Notes under the pieces: generated by a model | What the model was told of the DNA's origin: nothing | What the model saw: only the letters and a program-made list of their open reading frames with translations | The model's database searches: none | Source of the DNA: Actinacidiphila guanduensis | GTDB lineage: Bacteria; Actinomycetota; Actinomycetes; Streptomycetales; Streptomycetaceae | Reading direction: 5' to 3' | DNA: 64,000 bases | NCBI RefSeq assembly: GCF_900103985.1 | Contig: NZ_FNIE01000017.1 | Location: 1-64,000, forward strand | Translations under genes and position numbers: made by a program | Shown: one piece after another, positions 1 to 8,010 of the stretch | Numbering within the stretch: position 1 is the stretch's first letter | Layout: every line of letters starts with the position of its first letter

Positions 1-1477
1 CCGGCAGGTTCGGGCTGCTGCTGGTCGTGGTGAACGTCGCCGACGCGTTCGGATTCGGGTAGTTCGGGTTCGCACCGCTCTGGCTCTTGGCCGGCTGGTT
101 GTTCCACGTCGTCGAGGAACTGATGGAACCCGTCGAGAACACGTTCACCGTCGTGGAGTTCGGCCCGCTCGACGCCGCCTGGCTGACCTTGGTGTTGAAC
201 TTCGCAGACAGGATGTGCGCGCCGTAGATCGACGACGGCACGCTCAGGTTGTAGTACGTCCGCTCGACACCTGTCGGCGAGCTGAAGCCCTGGTAGCCCA
301 CCGCCAGGCCGCCGCTCTGCGCGGCATCCCAGTTCGACGTCGACGCGAACGCCTGCTGCACCTCGTCGAAGTGCAGCGTCGAACCGGACGCCGAATGCGT
401 CACGAACGTCGGGTCGATGAACACCGGGAAATGCGTCCCCTTGCCCGTCAACAGCCCCTGATCCGGGACGAGCAGCAGCCGGCCGCCGTGCAACGACTCC
501 TTCACCCGCGCCTGATGGGCGAAAAGACCCGGCCCGTGCGCGCTGGACGCAGCTTTCCCGGCCTTGGATGAAGCGGCCCGCGCCGTGAAGGCAGCGTCCG
601 AGGCCGTAGTCGTCGTGGTCGGTGCCGTAGCGGCGGGGTCATCACTGGAATCCCACATCACCGGCGCAGGCGAGGTGATCACCGCCCGGCCCGAGGAGTC
701 CGTCACGGTGGTGTTGCCGGCCGCGTCCGTGGAGACCGTGAGCCCCGACGAGGCCGAAAGGGTCAACTCCAGCGACTGCAACGCCGGATCGGCCGCCGCC
801 GTCGCGTTCTTGACGACCAGCGTCTCGTCGATCCCCCCGGCGGCCGTGGCCGTCACGTCCAAGTCCACACCGGAGGCGAGGACATCGGGGTACGTGGCGG
901 TCGCGCCCGACAGGGTCGGCGTCGGCAGCACCGACGGCCAGGACAGCGTCAACGCCTTGCCGTCCACCGTCATCGTCGCCAGCCGCGTGTCCCCGCCCCC
1001 CGACAAGGTCAGCGCGGACTCCGTCACCGCCGGGCCGACGCTGCCGTCCGCAGACCGCTGCAGCGTCGGGTCCACCGGCACCCACGAACCGCCCCGCTTC
1101 ACCCGCACCGGCAACGCCGACACGCTGTAGGACAGCGAACCGTCCGGCTCGGCGAACGTCTGCGACGCGTCCGTCCGATCGTCCAGCACCTCGACCGCAC
1201 GATCCTGCAACCGCGCCATCAGCAGCCCCGACGCCTCGTCGGATGCCTGCGCGGGCCCCGACGTGCCCGCCGCGTCGACCGGCTCGACCTGCGACCGCTC
1301 CGCGGCCCTCGGCACCGAGGCGGCAAGCGCCACCCCGCCATCCCCCGCGACGGTCACCGCCTCAACAGCCAGTGCCATCACTGCCACATACGCCACCCGC
1401 CGCAACCACGCCGGCGCCGGCAACCCTCCGAACGGGCCCCCGGGCGCACCGCGCCGAGCCCCCCACCCTCCGAACAC
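1..1477 (-). CDS. Secreted DNRLRE-type wall/polymorphic protein, C-terminus outside window
   Basis: Only the N-terminal 492 codons are inside the window; the gene continues past base 1. The reading starts with a positively charged stretch, then a hydrophobic segment and an Ala-rich cleavage region (VALAAS), as in a signal peptide. A repeat-poor Ser/Thr/Val-rich region follows. It ends in a stretch with SATFNTKVSQ-like strands and STGSISSSTTWNNQP, typical of DNRLRE/LamG-like beta-sandwich domains of large secreted Streptomyces proteins, many of which carry RHS or toxin modules further on. The GTG start at 1477 follows GAGGAGGG at 1481-1488 with short spacing; a GTG five codons upstream is also possible. 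Secretion is inferred from the leader. What the missing C-terminus does cannot be told. Confidence 0.8.
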   Translation of the reverse strand, partial: MFGGWGARRGAPGGPFGGLPAPAWLRRVAYVAVMALAVEAVTVAGDGGVALAASVPRAAERSQVEPVDAAGTSGPAQASDEASGLLMARLQDRAVEVLDDRTDASQTFAEPDGSLSYSVSALPVRVKRGGSWVPVDPTLQRSADGSVGPAVTESALTLSGGGDTRLATMTVDGKALTLSWPSVLPTPTLSGATATYPDVLASGVDLDVTATAAGGIDETLVVKNATAAADPALQSLELTLSASSGLTVSTDAAGNTTVTDSSGRAVITSPAPVMWDSSDDPAATAPTTTTTASDAAFTARAASSKAGKAASSAHGPGLFAHQARVKESLHGGRLLLVPDQGLLTGKGTHFPVFIDPTFVTHSASGSTLHFDEVQQAFASTSNWDAAQSGGLAVGYQGFSSPTGVERTYYNLSVPSSIYGAHILSAKFNTKVSQAASSGPNSTTVNVFSTGSISSSTTWNNQPAKSQSGANPNYPNPNASATFTTTSSSPNLP

Positions 1478-1813
1478 GACCCCTCCTCGCACAGCTGAGC
1501 CGTAGAAGATCCACAGCTCAGAAAACCGAGGAATCTTCACACATCCTCGACACCCGGGTAAGCCAGGCAGAGGAGCCGATTTCACCGATAGGGGGTAGGA
1601 GCCAGGACTCCTCCAGGAGAGGGCAAAGGTTCCGGCAGACCATCCGCCCGGCCAGTCGGGCAAACCGCCGCACAAGGCCCGCCCTCCGTCAAGCACCGGC
1701 AAACAAACACCACGGGGCAGTGGCGAACGCCACATGGCCGACGGACACCCCTGACCAGGGGTAACCCCCTCCCGGCCGGGCCTGCCGGCCCTTACGCGCC
1801 TACGCTCCCGCGT
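1478..1813. other. Intergenic region between divergent genes
   Basis: This is 336 bases without a convincing gene. It must hold the promoter of the leftward secreted protein and of the rightward small protein at 1814. A short CCCCT/AGGGG hairpin lies near 1747-1760. Nothing else stands out. Confidence 0.5.
1801..1806 (+). promoter_or_regulatory. Leaderless -10 box TACGCT
   Basis: TACGCT fits TANNNT and is followed by exactly seven bases and then the GTG at 1814. That is the spacing expected when transcription starts at the start codon itself. No Shine-Dalgarno sequence precedes the GTG. No good -35 box was seen. Confidence 0.5.
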
Positions 1814-2296
1814 GTGACCAGTCAGGGCGGCCTCGGTGTCCGCGAACTCGTGCTCATGCCGGGACTCCGCCCGGCGGACGTTGTGCGCGTCCACCGCGCC
1901 GCGCTTGACGTGCTGCGTCCGGACATCGACGCGGCCCACATCGACGCCTACAGCGGTGACTTCTGGCCGCCCGAGGTCCTGCCCTCGTACGAGCGCGCCC
2001 TGCTGCTGGCGCGCGAGGAGGTCGCGCGCGGCGAACGCTCCAGGCGCGCCGACCCCGGGATGGGCATCGACGTCGACGTCAGGGACGACGACCAGTTCCA
2101 GGTGCTGTCGGACCTGGCTCCCTACACGATCCACACCGAAGGCTCGCGCGACGGGCGGCGGGTCTTCAGCGCCAGCGATACGGGAACGGCTCTGTGGGTC
2201 GAGGTATCGCAGGCGCAGGAGGCGGCACTCCGGCTCCGGTTGAGCCGGCTGGGGATCCCGCCCGATGTCCTCGCCGTCCTGCCAGCCGGGCGCTGA
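1814..2296 (+). CDS. Conserved-looking hypothetical protein, 160 aa
   Basis: No family was recognised. It is a soluble, acidic 160-residue protein without signal peptide or membrane segment. It has a run of charged helices (residues 45-85) and a C-terminal part with a GTALWVEVSQAQE strand-helix pattern ending in LRLRLSRLGIPPDVL. Codon use is typical of the host, which supports a real gene. The GTG start is chosen because a TACGCT box lies seven bases upstream, consistent with a leaderless message. It stands alone, about 250 bases before the large catabolic operon and in the same direction. It is probably not cotranscribed, because a separate candidate control region lies between them. Confidence 0.6.
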   Translation: MTSQGGLGVRELVLMPGLRPADVVRVHRAALDVLRPDIDAAHIDAYSGDFWPPEVLPSYERALLLAREEVARGERSRRADPGMGIDVDVRDDDQFQVLSDLAPYTIHTEGSRDGRRVFSASDTGTALWVEVSQAQEAALRLRLSRLGIPPDVLAVLPAGR

Positions 2297-2461
2297 CTGA
2301 CCGTCAGCCCGGGCTCGCGGAGCCGCGGAAGCAGTGCGGCACAGCGCGGGTCCGGCCCCTGGCGATCCACCCGCGACGGGCCGTCCCACCGAGGCGGTCG
2401 GGCACGGGCGGTGACACCTGTCGGGCGGTGGGTGTGCAGCCGGCACGGAGGGCCACATTGA

Positions 2462-2545
2462 ATACCGTTTGCCGTGTCGGCTGAGATCATGCCGAGGAAA
2501 AACCGACTTGTCACATGTTTGAAACGCGCGCTGTATACCGTTCGC
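2462..2545 (+). promoter_or_regulatory. Repeated ATACCGTTnGC element, candidate GntR operator and operon promoter
   Basis: ATACCGTTTGC at 2462-2472 and ATACCGTTCGC at 2535-2545 match at 10 of 11 bases. The second lies inside TGTATACC, whose GTATAC core resembles FadR-subfamily GntR half-sites. TTGTCA at 2508-2513 could be a -35 box, but it is 20 bases from TATACC. The position just ahead of the nine-gene operon suggests control by the GntR regulator encoded at 13642-14328. This is inference. Confidence 0.4.
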
Positions 2546-2549
2546 GGCT

Positions 2550-3953
2550 ATGACCCACGATGTGAGAGGCCGGGGCGGGCTGGACGAGCGTGCTCGTGCC
2601 CTCGTCGCCCGCCTGGACGCGGCCGAGCGCGCCGCCGCTGCCGCCCTGCCGGGTGACGACCCGCTCGACCCGGCCCGCCGGTTCCGGACCGAGGCGACGT
2701 GGCCCGAGCTGCTGGCCCAGCCCGACGTGGTGCGGCGCAACTGGGCCGCCGACGAAGCCGCGCTTGCCGAGGCCGCCGAGCGCATCCGCCGGCACGACCC
2801 GGACCGCGTGCTGCTCGTCGGCGCCGGGGACTCGCTGGCCGTCATGAGCGCGGCCCGGCTCGCCCTGGAGTCGATGCTCGGCGTGCCCTGCGAGCCCATG
2901 CAGAGCCTGGAACTGGCCTATTACCACGCCCACGACGTCACACCGCGCTCGCTGGTCGTCGCGCTCTCCAGTTCCGGGGAGACCACCCGCACCGTGCAGG
3001 CCCTCCTCGTGGCCCAGGCCGCCGGCGCGATGACGCTGGCGCTCACCAACAAGCCGCAATCGACGCTGGCCGCCGAGGCGACGGCGACGCTGCCGGTGGA
3101 CGCGACCCGCGTGGGCTGGCCGACGCAGTCCTCCACCGCGCCGCTGGCGCTGCTGCTGCGGCTGGCCGGGCTGGTCGGCGCCGCCCGCGGGGTGCCCGAG
3201 GCCGCGGCCCTGCTCGCCGAGCTGGACACCGTGCCCGACCTGATGGCCGAGACGATCGCGCGGGCCGACCCGGTGATCGCCGAGCAGGCGGCGGCCGAAC
3301 GCGATGGCCGGATGTACCTGTTCGCCGGCGGCGGGCCCAACCACGCGTCGGCCGTCGTGGGCGCCGCCAAGGTCAAGGAGTGCACCCCGGACCACGCACT
3401 CGCCGTCCAGCTGGAGGAGTTCCACCACTACAACTCGCAGAAGGCGGGCGAGCCGCTGTGGCTGCTCGTGCCCTCCGGGCGGGCGACGGCCCGCGGGGTG
3501 GACACCGTCCACGAGGCACACCGCCTCGGCGGGCACGTCTACGCCGTCACCACCGAGGGCGAGACCGCGTACGACGGCATCGCGCGCGGCGTCCTGCACC
3601 TGCCCGCGGTCACCGACGCGCTCAGCCCGCTGCTGTACTTCCTGCCGGCCCAACTGGTCGGCTACCACCTCGCCACGCAGAAGTTCGCGGCCGCCGACCG
3701 GGAAGGCTCCGCCGGGGCGACCTCGCCCGCCGGGCCGGACGGGGCCGCGCCCGCCCGCTCCGCCGGGTTCCCCGGGGACGCCGGTACCGCCGGGACCGTC
3801 AGGGCCGCCGGGCCGGCCGCGCTCGACAGCGCCGCCACGCCCGGCGCGCCTACCGGGACCACGCCGCCCGCCGACGCCGGGACCGCCGCGCCCGCCACCG
3901 CCCCCACACCCAACGGTTCCGGCGCCACCACCCCCGGGGCCCGCCGTGGCTGA
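2550..3953 (+). CDS. Tandem SIS-domain protein (sugar isomerase/deglycase-like)
   Basis: First gene of the nine-gene operon. Residues about 70-205 form one SIS domain, with VLLVGAGDS and the phosphosugar-binding Ser cluster LSSSGETT near residues 139-146. Residues about 240-380 form a second SIS domain (AGGGPNHASAVVGAAKVKE, then VQLEEFHHYNS). This two-lobed layout is that of the GlmS isomerase half and of fructosamine-6-phosphate deglycases such as FrlB. Next to a PfkB kinase, a FrlB-like step on a phosphorylated sugar conjugate is a reasonable inference but is not proven. Odd feature: after residue 380 there is an 85-residue Pro/Ala/Gly/Thr-rich tail absent from ordinary SIS proteins. Its last 8 bases overlap the start of the kinase gene. 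Confidence 0.85.
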   Translation: MTHDVRGRGGLDERARALVARLDAAERAAAAALPGDDPLDPARRFRTEATWPELLAQPDVVRRNWAADEAALAEAAERIRRHDPDRVLLVGAGDSLAVMSAARLALESMLGVPCEPMQSLELAYYHAHDVTPRSLVVALSSSGETTRTVQALLVAQAAGAMTLALTNKPQSTLAAEATATLPVDATRVGWPTQSSTAPLALLLRLAGLVGAARGVPEAAALLAELDTVPDLMAETIARADPVIAEQAAAERDGRMYLFAGGGPNHASAVVGAAKVKECTPDHALAVQLEEFHHYNSQKAGEPLWLLVPSGRATARGVDTVHEAHRLGGHVYAVTTEGETAYDGIARGVLHLPAVTDALSPLLYFLPAQLVGYHLATQKFAAADREGSAGATSPAGPDGAAPARSAGFPGDAGTAGTVRAAGPAALDSAATPGAPTGTTPPADAGTAAPATAPTPNGSGATTPGARRG

Positions 3954-4824
3954 CTCCTCCCCCGACCTCTTCTGCATCGGCAACCTCACCGTCGACGAGT
4001 CCGTGCAGCCGGACGGCACCCGCACCGAAGCTCTCGGCGGCGACGCGGTGTTCGCAGCCCTGGCCGCGCGCCTGGCCGGCGGCCGCGCCGGCTGGCTCGC
4101 ACCGATCGGCACCGATCTGCCCGCGCCCCTCGCCGCCCGGCTGGACGCCGCGGGCCTGTCCCTCGACCAGCCGCGGCGCGACCTGGCCACCGTGCGCAAC
4201 GTGGTCCGCTACGCCGCCGACGGCGGCCGCACCTGGCACCTCGTCCGCGGCGAGGAGCACTTCGAGCGCATGTCGGTGCACCCCGCCGACGTCCCGCCCG
4301 CCGTCCTGGCCGCGCGCGGCCTGCTCGTGCTGGCGATGAGCCTGGACGCCCAGCTCGCGCTCACCCCGTGGCTGCGCCGCCACAGCAGCGCGACCATCTA
4401 CCAGGACCTGCAGGAGGACTACCTCGCAGGCCATGAGGCCGAACTGCTCGCACTCGCCGGCCACTGCGACGCCTTCCTGCCGAGCGAGGCGGAGGCCACC
4501 CACCTGGCCGGCACGAAGGACCCCGTCGCCGCCGCACGGCACTTCGCCGGTCTCGGCCCGCGCGTGGTCGTGGTGAAGCTGGCCGAGCGCGGCTGCCTCG
4601 TGGTGGAGGACGGCGCCGTCACCGAGGTGGCCGCCGAGACCGTCGAGCCGGTCGACCCGACCGGCGCCGGGGACGCCTTCTGCGGCGCGTTCGCCGCCGT
4701 GCACCTGGCGACCGGCGACGCGGTCGCCGCCGCCCGCGCCGCCGTACGCGTCGCGGCCCTCGCGGTGCGCGGCCCCGGGGTCGTCCCGCTGCTGGACGCC
4801 GTCGCCGCGGAGGTGCGCGCATGA
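3946..4824 (+). CDS. PfkB-family carbohydrate or nucleoside kinase
   Basis: 292 aa, the usual length for ribokinase-fold enzymes. The C-terminal PfkB signature DPTGAGDAF spans residues 237-245, with D243 the predicted catalytic base. The N-terminal glycine signature is LGGDAVFAA, and VVVKLAERGCLV is the usual strand before the ATP site. The GTG start at 3946 overlaps the end of the SIS gene by 8 bases, and the stop overlaps the racemase start in ATGA. It most likely phosphorylates the sugar part of the imported substrate before the SIS protein acts, as FrlD does before FrlB. A nucleoside kinase role is an alternative, given the heterocycle-type hydrolases downstream. Confidence 0.85.
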   Translation: MADSSPDLFCIGNLTVDESVQPDGTRTEALGGDAVFAALAARLAGGRAGWLAPIGTDLPAPLAARLDAAGLSLDQPRRDLATVRNVVRYAADGGRTWHLVRGEEHFERMSVHPADVPPAVLAARGLLVLAMSLDAQLALTPWLRRHSSATIYQDLQEDYLAGHEAELLALAGHCDAFLPSEAEATHLAGTKDPVAAARHFAGLGPRVVVVKLAERGCLVVEDGAVTEVAAETVEPVDPTGAGDAFCGAFAAVHLATGDAVAAARAAVRVAALAVRGPGVVPLLDAVAAEVRA

Positions 4825-5534
4825 GCCGCACGATCATGGTCGTCAACCCCAACACCACCCGCGCCATGACCGACGCCGTCGTGGCCGCGGCGCGCTCGGC
4901 CGTACCGCCGGGCACGACGCTGGTCGGGGGCACCCCCGGCGCGGGCGTGCCCTCCGTGGAGAGCCACACCGACGAGGTGTGGGGCGCGGTCGGCGTGCTG
5001 GAGCAGGTCCGCGCCGGCGAGCAGGCGGGCGTGGACGGCTATGTGGTCGCCTGTTTCGGCGACACCGGTGTGCAGGCCGCCAGGGAAATGGCCCGCGGCC
5101 CCGTCGTCGGCATGACCGAGGCGGCCCTGTTCACCGCGGCGCTGGTCGCCGCCCGGTTCGCGGTCGTCACGCTGCCGCGCCGCACCAGCGAGATGTCCCA
5201 CCGGGTGCTGCGCGAGACGGGACTGGCCCACCGCTGCACCGTACGGGCGATCGACGTGCCGGTGGCGGAGATCGCCGGGGGCGCGCTGCACGAACTCGAC
5301 GCCGTGGCCGCCGAGGCGGCCCGGGCGATCGCCGACGACGGCGCCGAAGCCCTCGTGCTGGGCTGCGCGGGCCTGGCCGACCTCGTGGAGCCGCTCCAGC
5401 AGCGCCTCGGCGTGCCGGTCGTCGAAGGCGTCGCCGCGGCCGCGGCCATGGTCGACGGTCTGCTGGCCCAGGGCGTCGCCACCTCACGCGCGGGCACCTA
5501 CGCCGCGCCCGAACGCATGGAGCCGACCGCATGA
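4821..5534 (+). CDS. Asp/Glu/hydantoin racemase family protein
   Basis: 237 aa. The opening IMVVNPNTT is the hallmark of the Asp/Glu/hydantoin racemase family. The two catalytic cysteines of these cofactor-independent racemases are present: C78 in VVACFGD and C182 in VLGCAGLADL. The family includes hydantoin racemase, allantoin racemase HpxA and maleate isomerase. In this operon, next to a PuuE-type hydrolase and a cyclic-amide amidohydrolase, racemisation of a ureide or hydantoin-like ring is the favoured role. It overlaps both neighbours by ATGA, so it is translationally coupled. Confidence 0.85.
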   Translation: MSRTIMVVNPNTTRAMTDAVVAAARSAVPPGTTLVGGTPGAGVPSVESHTDEVWGAVGVLEQVRAGEQAGVDGYVVACFGDTGVQAAREMARGPVVGMTEAALFTAALVAARFAVVTLPRRTSEMSHRVLRETGLAHRCTVRAIDVPVAEIAGGALHELDAVAAEAARAIADDGAEALVLGCAGLADLVEPLQQRLGVPVVEGVAAAAAMVDGLLAQGVATSRAGTYAAPERMEPTA

Positions 5535-7090
5535 CCCGCCCCCAACCTCCCGCCCAGGACCCGGCGGTGCTCTTCACCGACGTGCTGGTGTACGACGCCG
5601 ACGCGCCCACCGGGGTGACCGGACCCACCGACGTGCTGATCACCGGGCAGCGGATCACCGCCGTCGGCCCCGGACTCGCCGCCGGCGCGCCCGAGGGCAC
5701 CCGGACCGTCCCCGGCCACGGCCACCACCTGCTCGCGCCCGGCCTGGTCAACGCGCACTTCCACTCGCCGGCCAACCACCTCAAGGGGATGCTGCCCAGC
5801 CGGCCGCTGGAGGTGTTCATGCTCTACGAGTCGCCGGCCGACGAGGCGCTGCGGCCCTCACCGCGCGAGGCGTACCTGCGCACGATGCTGGCGGCGCTGG
5901 AGATGCTGCGCGGCGGCACCACCTCGGTGCAGGACGACGCGTTCGTCATGCCCGCCCCCGAGCCCGACGTGATCGACGCGATCATGTCCGCCTACGCCGA
6001 CGCGGGCATCCGCGCCACCGTCGCCCTGGACCAGCCGGAGCTCCCGGAGGCCGAGAAGCTGCCCTTCCTCGCGGACATCGCCGGCGGCGACCCGGAGTTG
6101 GGCGAGCTGATCCGCCGCCCCGCGCCGATGGGCCGGGCCGACCTGCTGGACCGCTACGCCCACCTCTTCGGCACCTGGCACGGCGCGGCCGGCGGGCGGC
6201 TGCGCGGCGCGGTGTCGGTGTCCGCGCCGCAGCGGGTCGGCACCTTGTACTTCACGGCGCTGGCCGACCTGGCCGAGCAGTACGACGTGCCGGTGTTCGC
6301 GCACATGCTGGAGACCAAGGTGCAGCGTGTCCTGGCCGACGAGCAGCCGCGGTTCGCGGGCCGGTCCCTGGTCCGCTACACCGCCGACCTGGGCCTGCTG
6401 CGGGAGCGCACCAACGTCATCCACGCCGTGTGGGTCGACGGTGACGACCTGGACCTGATCGCCGCGGCCGGTGCCACCGTCGTGCACAACCCCGTCAGCA
6501 ACCTGCGGCTGGGCAGCGGGATCATGCCCTTCCGGGAGATCCGCCGCCGCGGCATCCCGATCGGCCTGGGTGTGGACGAGGCCATCTGCAACGACGCCGT
6601 CGACATGTGGAGCGTGGTGCGCGCGGCGGGCCTGGTGCACAACGTCAGCGGCCTGGACAGCGACCTGTGGCCCTCGGCCGCCGAGGTGCTCGACTGCCTG
6701 TGGGCGGGCGGCGCCCGGGCGATGGGCCTGGCCGGGGAGCTGGGCGCGGTCGCGCCGGGCAGGCTGGCGGACCTGGTGCTGGTCGACCTGCACGCCCCGG
6801 CGTTCACCCCGCTCAACGACGTCCGCGGGCAGCTCGTCTACTGCGAGTCCGGCGGCAGCGTCGTGCTGACGATGGTCGACGGGCGGGTCGTGGCCGAGGG
6901 CGGCCGGGTGACCAGCGTGGACGAGGCCGCGCTGCTGGCCGAGGCGCGTGAGCTGTTCGCCGCCCGGCGCCCGGCACTGCGGGCGGCGCACACCGCGGCC
7001 GACCGGTTCCGGCCGGCGTACGAGGAGGTCGTGCGGCGGGCCGCGGGGCGCGATGTGGGCATGAACCGCTGGGCGGGGGGCCGCGCATGA
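5531..7090 (+). CDS. Amidohydrolase of the TrzN/AtzA/guanine-deaminase type
   Basis: 519 aa metal-dependent TIM-barrel hydrolase. Metal ligands are visible: HxH at residues 76-78 in LVNAHFHSP, H258 in FAHMLET, H298 in VIHAVW, and D349 in GLGVDEAICND. This pattern belongs to the deaminases and chlorohydrolases acting on N-heterocycles such as guanine, triazines, 8-oxoguanine and S-adenosylhomocysteine. The start is the ATG in the ATGA overlap with the racemase. Its likely job is hydrolytic deamination or ring-substituent removal from the aglycone in this operon. The exact substrate cannot be read from sequence. Confidence 0.85.
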   Translation: MTRPQPPAQDPAVLFTDVLVYDADAPTGVTGPTDVLITGQRITAVGPGLAAGAPEGTRTVPGHGHHLLAPGLVNAHFHSPANHLKGMLPSRPLEVFMLYESPADEALRPSPREAYLRTMLAALEMLRGGTTSVQDDAFVMPAPEPDVIDAIMSAYADAGIRATVALDQPELPEAEKLPFLADIAGGDPELGELIRRPAPMGRADLLDRYAHLFGTWHGAAGGRLRGAVSVSAPQRVGTLYFTALADLAEQYDVPVFAHMLETKVQRVLADEQPRFAGRSLVRYTADLGLLRERTNVIHAVWVDGDDLDLIAAAGATVVHNPVSNLRLGSGIMPFREIRRRGIPIGLGVDEAICNDAVDMWSVVRAAGLVHNVSGLDSDLWPSAAEVLDCLWAGGARAMGLAGELGAVAPGRLADLVLVDLHAPAFTPLNDVRGQLVYCESGGSVVLTMVDGRVVAEGGRVTSVDEAALLAEARELFAARRPALRAAHTAADRFRPAYEEVVRRAAGRDVGMNRWAGGRA

Positions 7091-8010
7091 CCGCGGACCG
7101 CTACCCGTACACGCCGATCGGCGTGCGCCCGCCGGGGCACTGGCCCGGCCGGCGCCGGCTGGCGGTCTACGTGGCCGTCGGCGTCGAGGAGTACCGCTTC
7201 GGCAGCGGGCACGTGGAGGACCTGCTGCCCGGCGTGCCGCACCCGGACCTGGTCAACCGGTCCTGGCGCGACTACGGCAACCGGGTCGGGGTGTTCCGGC
7301 TGCTGGACCGGCTCACCGGCCTGGGCCTGCCGCCCACGGTGCTGCTCAACACGATGGTCTACGACACCGCGCCGGCCGTCACGGACGCGGCCCGCGCGGC
7401 GGGCGCCGAGATCATCGGGCACGGCGTAACCAACTCCGACTCGCTGGCCGACATGACCGAGCCCGCCGAACGCGCGTACTTGCAGGCGGTGGCGGCGCGT
7501 GTGCGGGCCGAGGAGGGCGCGGCGCCCGGCGGCTGGTCCAGCCCGTGGCTGACGCACACGCCGCGGACCGTCGACCTGCTCGCCGAGACCGGCTACCGCT
7601 ACCTGCTCGACCTGCGCCCGGACGACCAGCCGGTGTGGCTGGCCTCCTCGGGCGGCCCGGTGCTGGCCATCCCCTATGCGCTGGAACTCAACGACAGCAG
7701 CACCATCGTCGGCCGGCAGGCGTCGGCCGCGGAGTTCGCCGACATGATCGTCGACGAGTTCGACGAGCTGCGCGCGGCGGCCGAGGACCAGCCGCTGGTG
7801 ATGAGCGTCGTCGTGCACTCGTACATCTCCGGCGCGCCGTTCCGGCTGCGGCAGCTCGGCAGGGCGCTGGCGCATCTGGCCGCGCACGCCGACGACGTGT
7901 GGTTCACCCAGCCACGGCACATCCACCGCGCGTTCGCGTCGGCCTCGCCGCCCGCGCCCGACGCCGACGGCACCACCGAAGAGCAGGAGGCCAGCCATGT
8001 CCGCCCATGA
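7087..8010 (+). CDS. PuuE-like polysaccharide-deacetylase-fold hydrolase
   Basis: 307 aa. The sequence follows the PuuE-type allantoinase branch of the polysaccharide-deacetylase (NodB) fold: RRRLAVYVAVGVEEYRFG near the N-terminus, SWRDYGNRVGVFRLLD, EIIGHGVTNS, GYRYLLDLRPDDQPVW, and PLVMSVVVHSYISGAPFRL near the C-terminus. PuuE opens the allantoin ring without a classical amidohydrolase fold. Together with an HpxA-like racemase this suggests cleavage of a hydantoin or ureide ring. There is no signal peptide, so it acts in the cytoplasm and not on cell-wall polysaccharide. It overlaps the amidohydrolase gene by ATGA and the ABC ATPase gene by 14 bases. Confidence 0.85.
   Translation: MTADRYPYTPIGVRPPGHWPGRRRLAVYVAVGVEEYRFGSGHVEDLLPGVPHPDLVNRSWRDYGNRVGVFRLLDRLTGLGLPPTVLLNTMVYDTAPAVTDAARAAGAEIIGHGVTNSDSLADMTEPAERAYLQAVAARVRAEEGAAPGGWSSPWLTHTPRTVDLLAETGYRYLLDLRPDDQPVWLASSGGPVLAIPYALELNDSSTIVGRQASAAEFADMIVDEFDELRAAAEDQPLVMSVVVHSYISGAPFRLRQLGRALAHLAAHADDVWFTQPRHIHRAFASASPPAPDADGTTEEQEASHVRP

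Noticed and set aside
2511..4199. 562-codon open frame on the minus strand opposite the SIS gene
   Set aside because: Arg/Gly-rich composition without motifs; it is antisense to a well-supported gene and arises from high GC.
4979..5530. N-terminal extension of the amidohydrolase frame
   Set aside because: The extension is Arg/Gly-rich, overlaps the racemase gene and has no ribosome-binding site; the ATGA overlap start is better.
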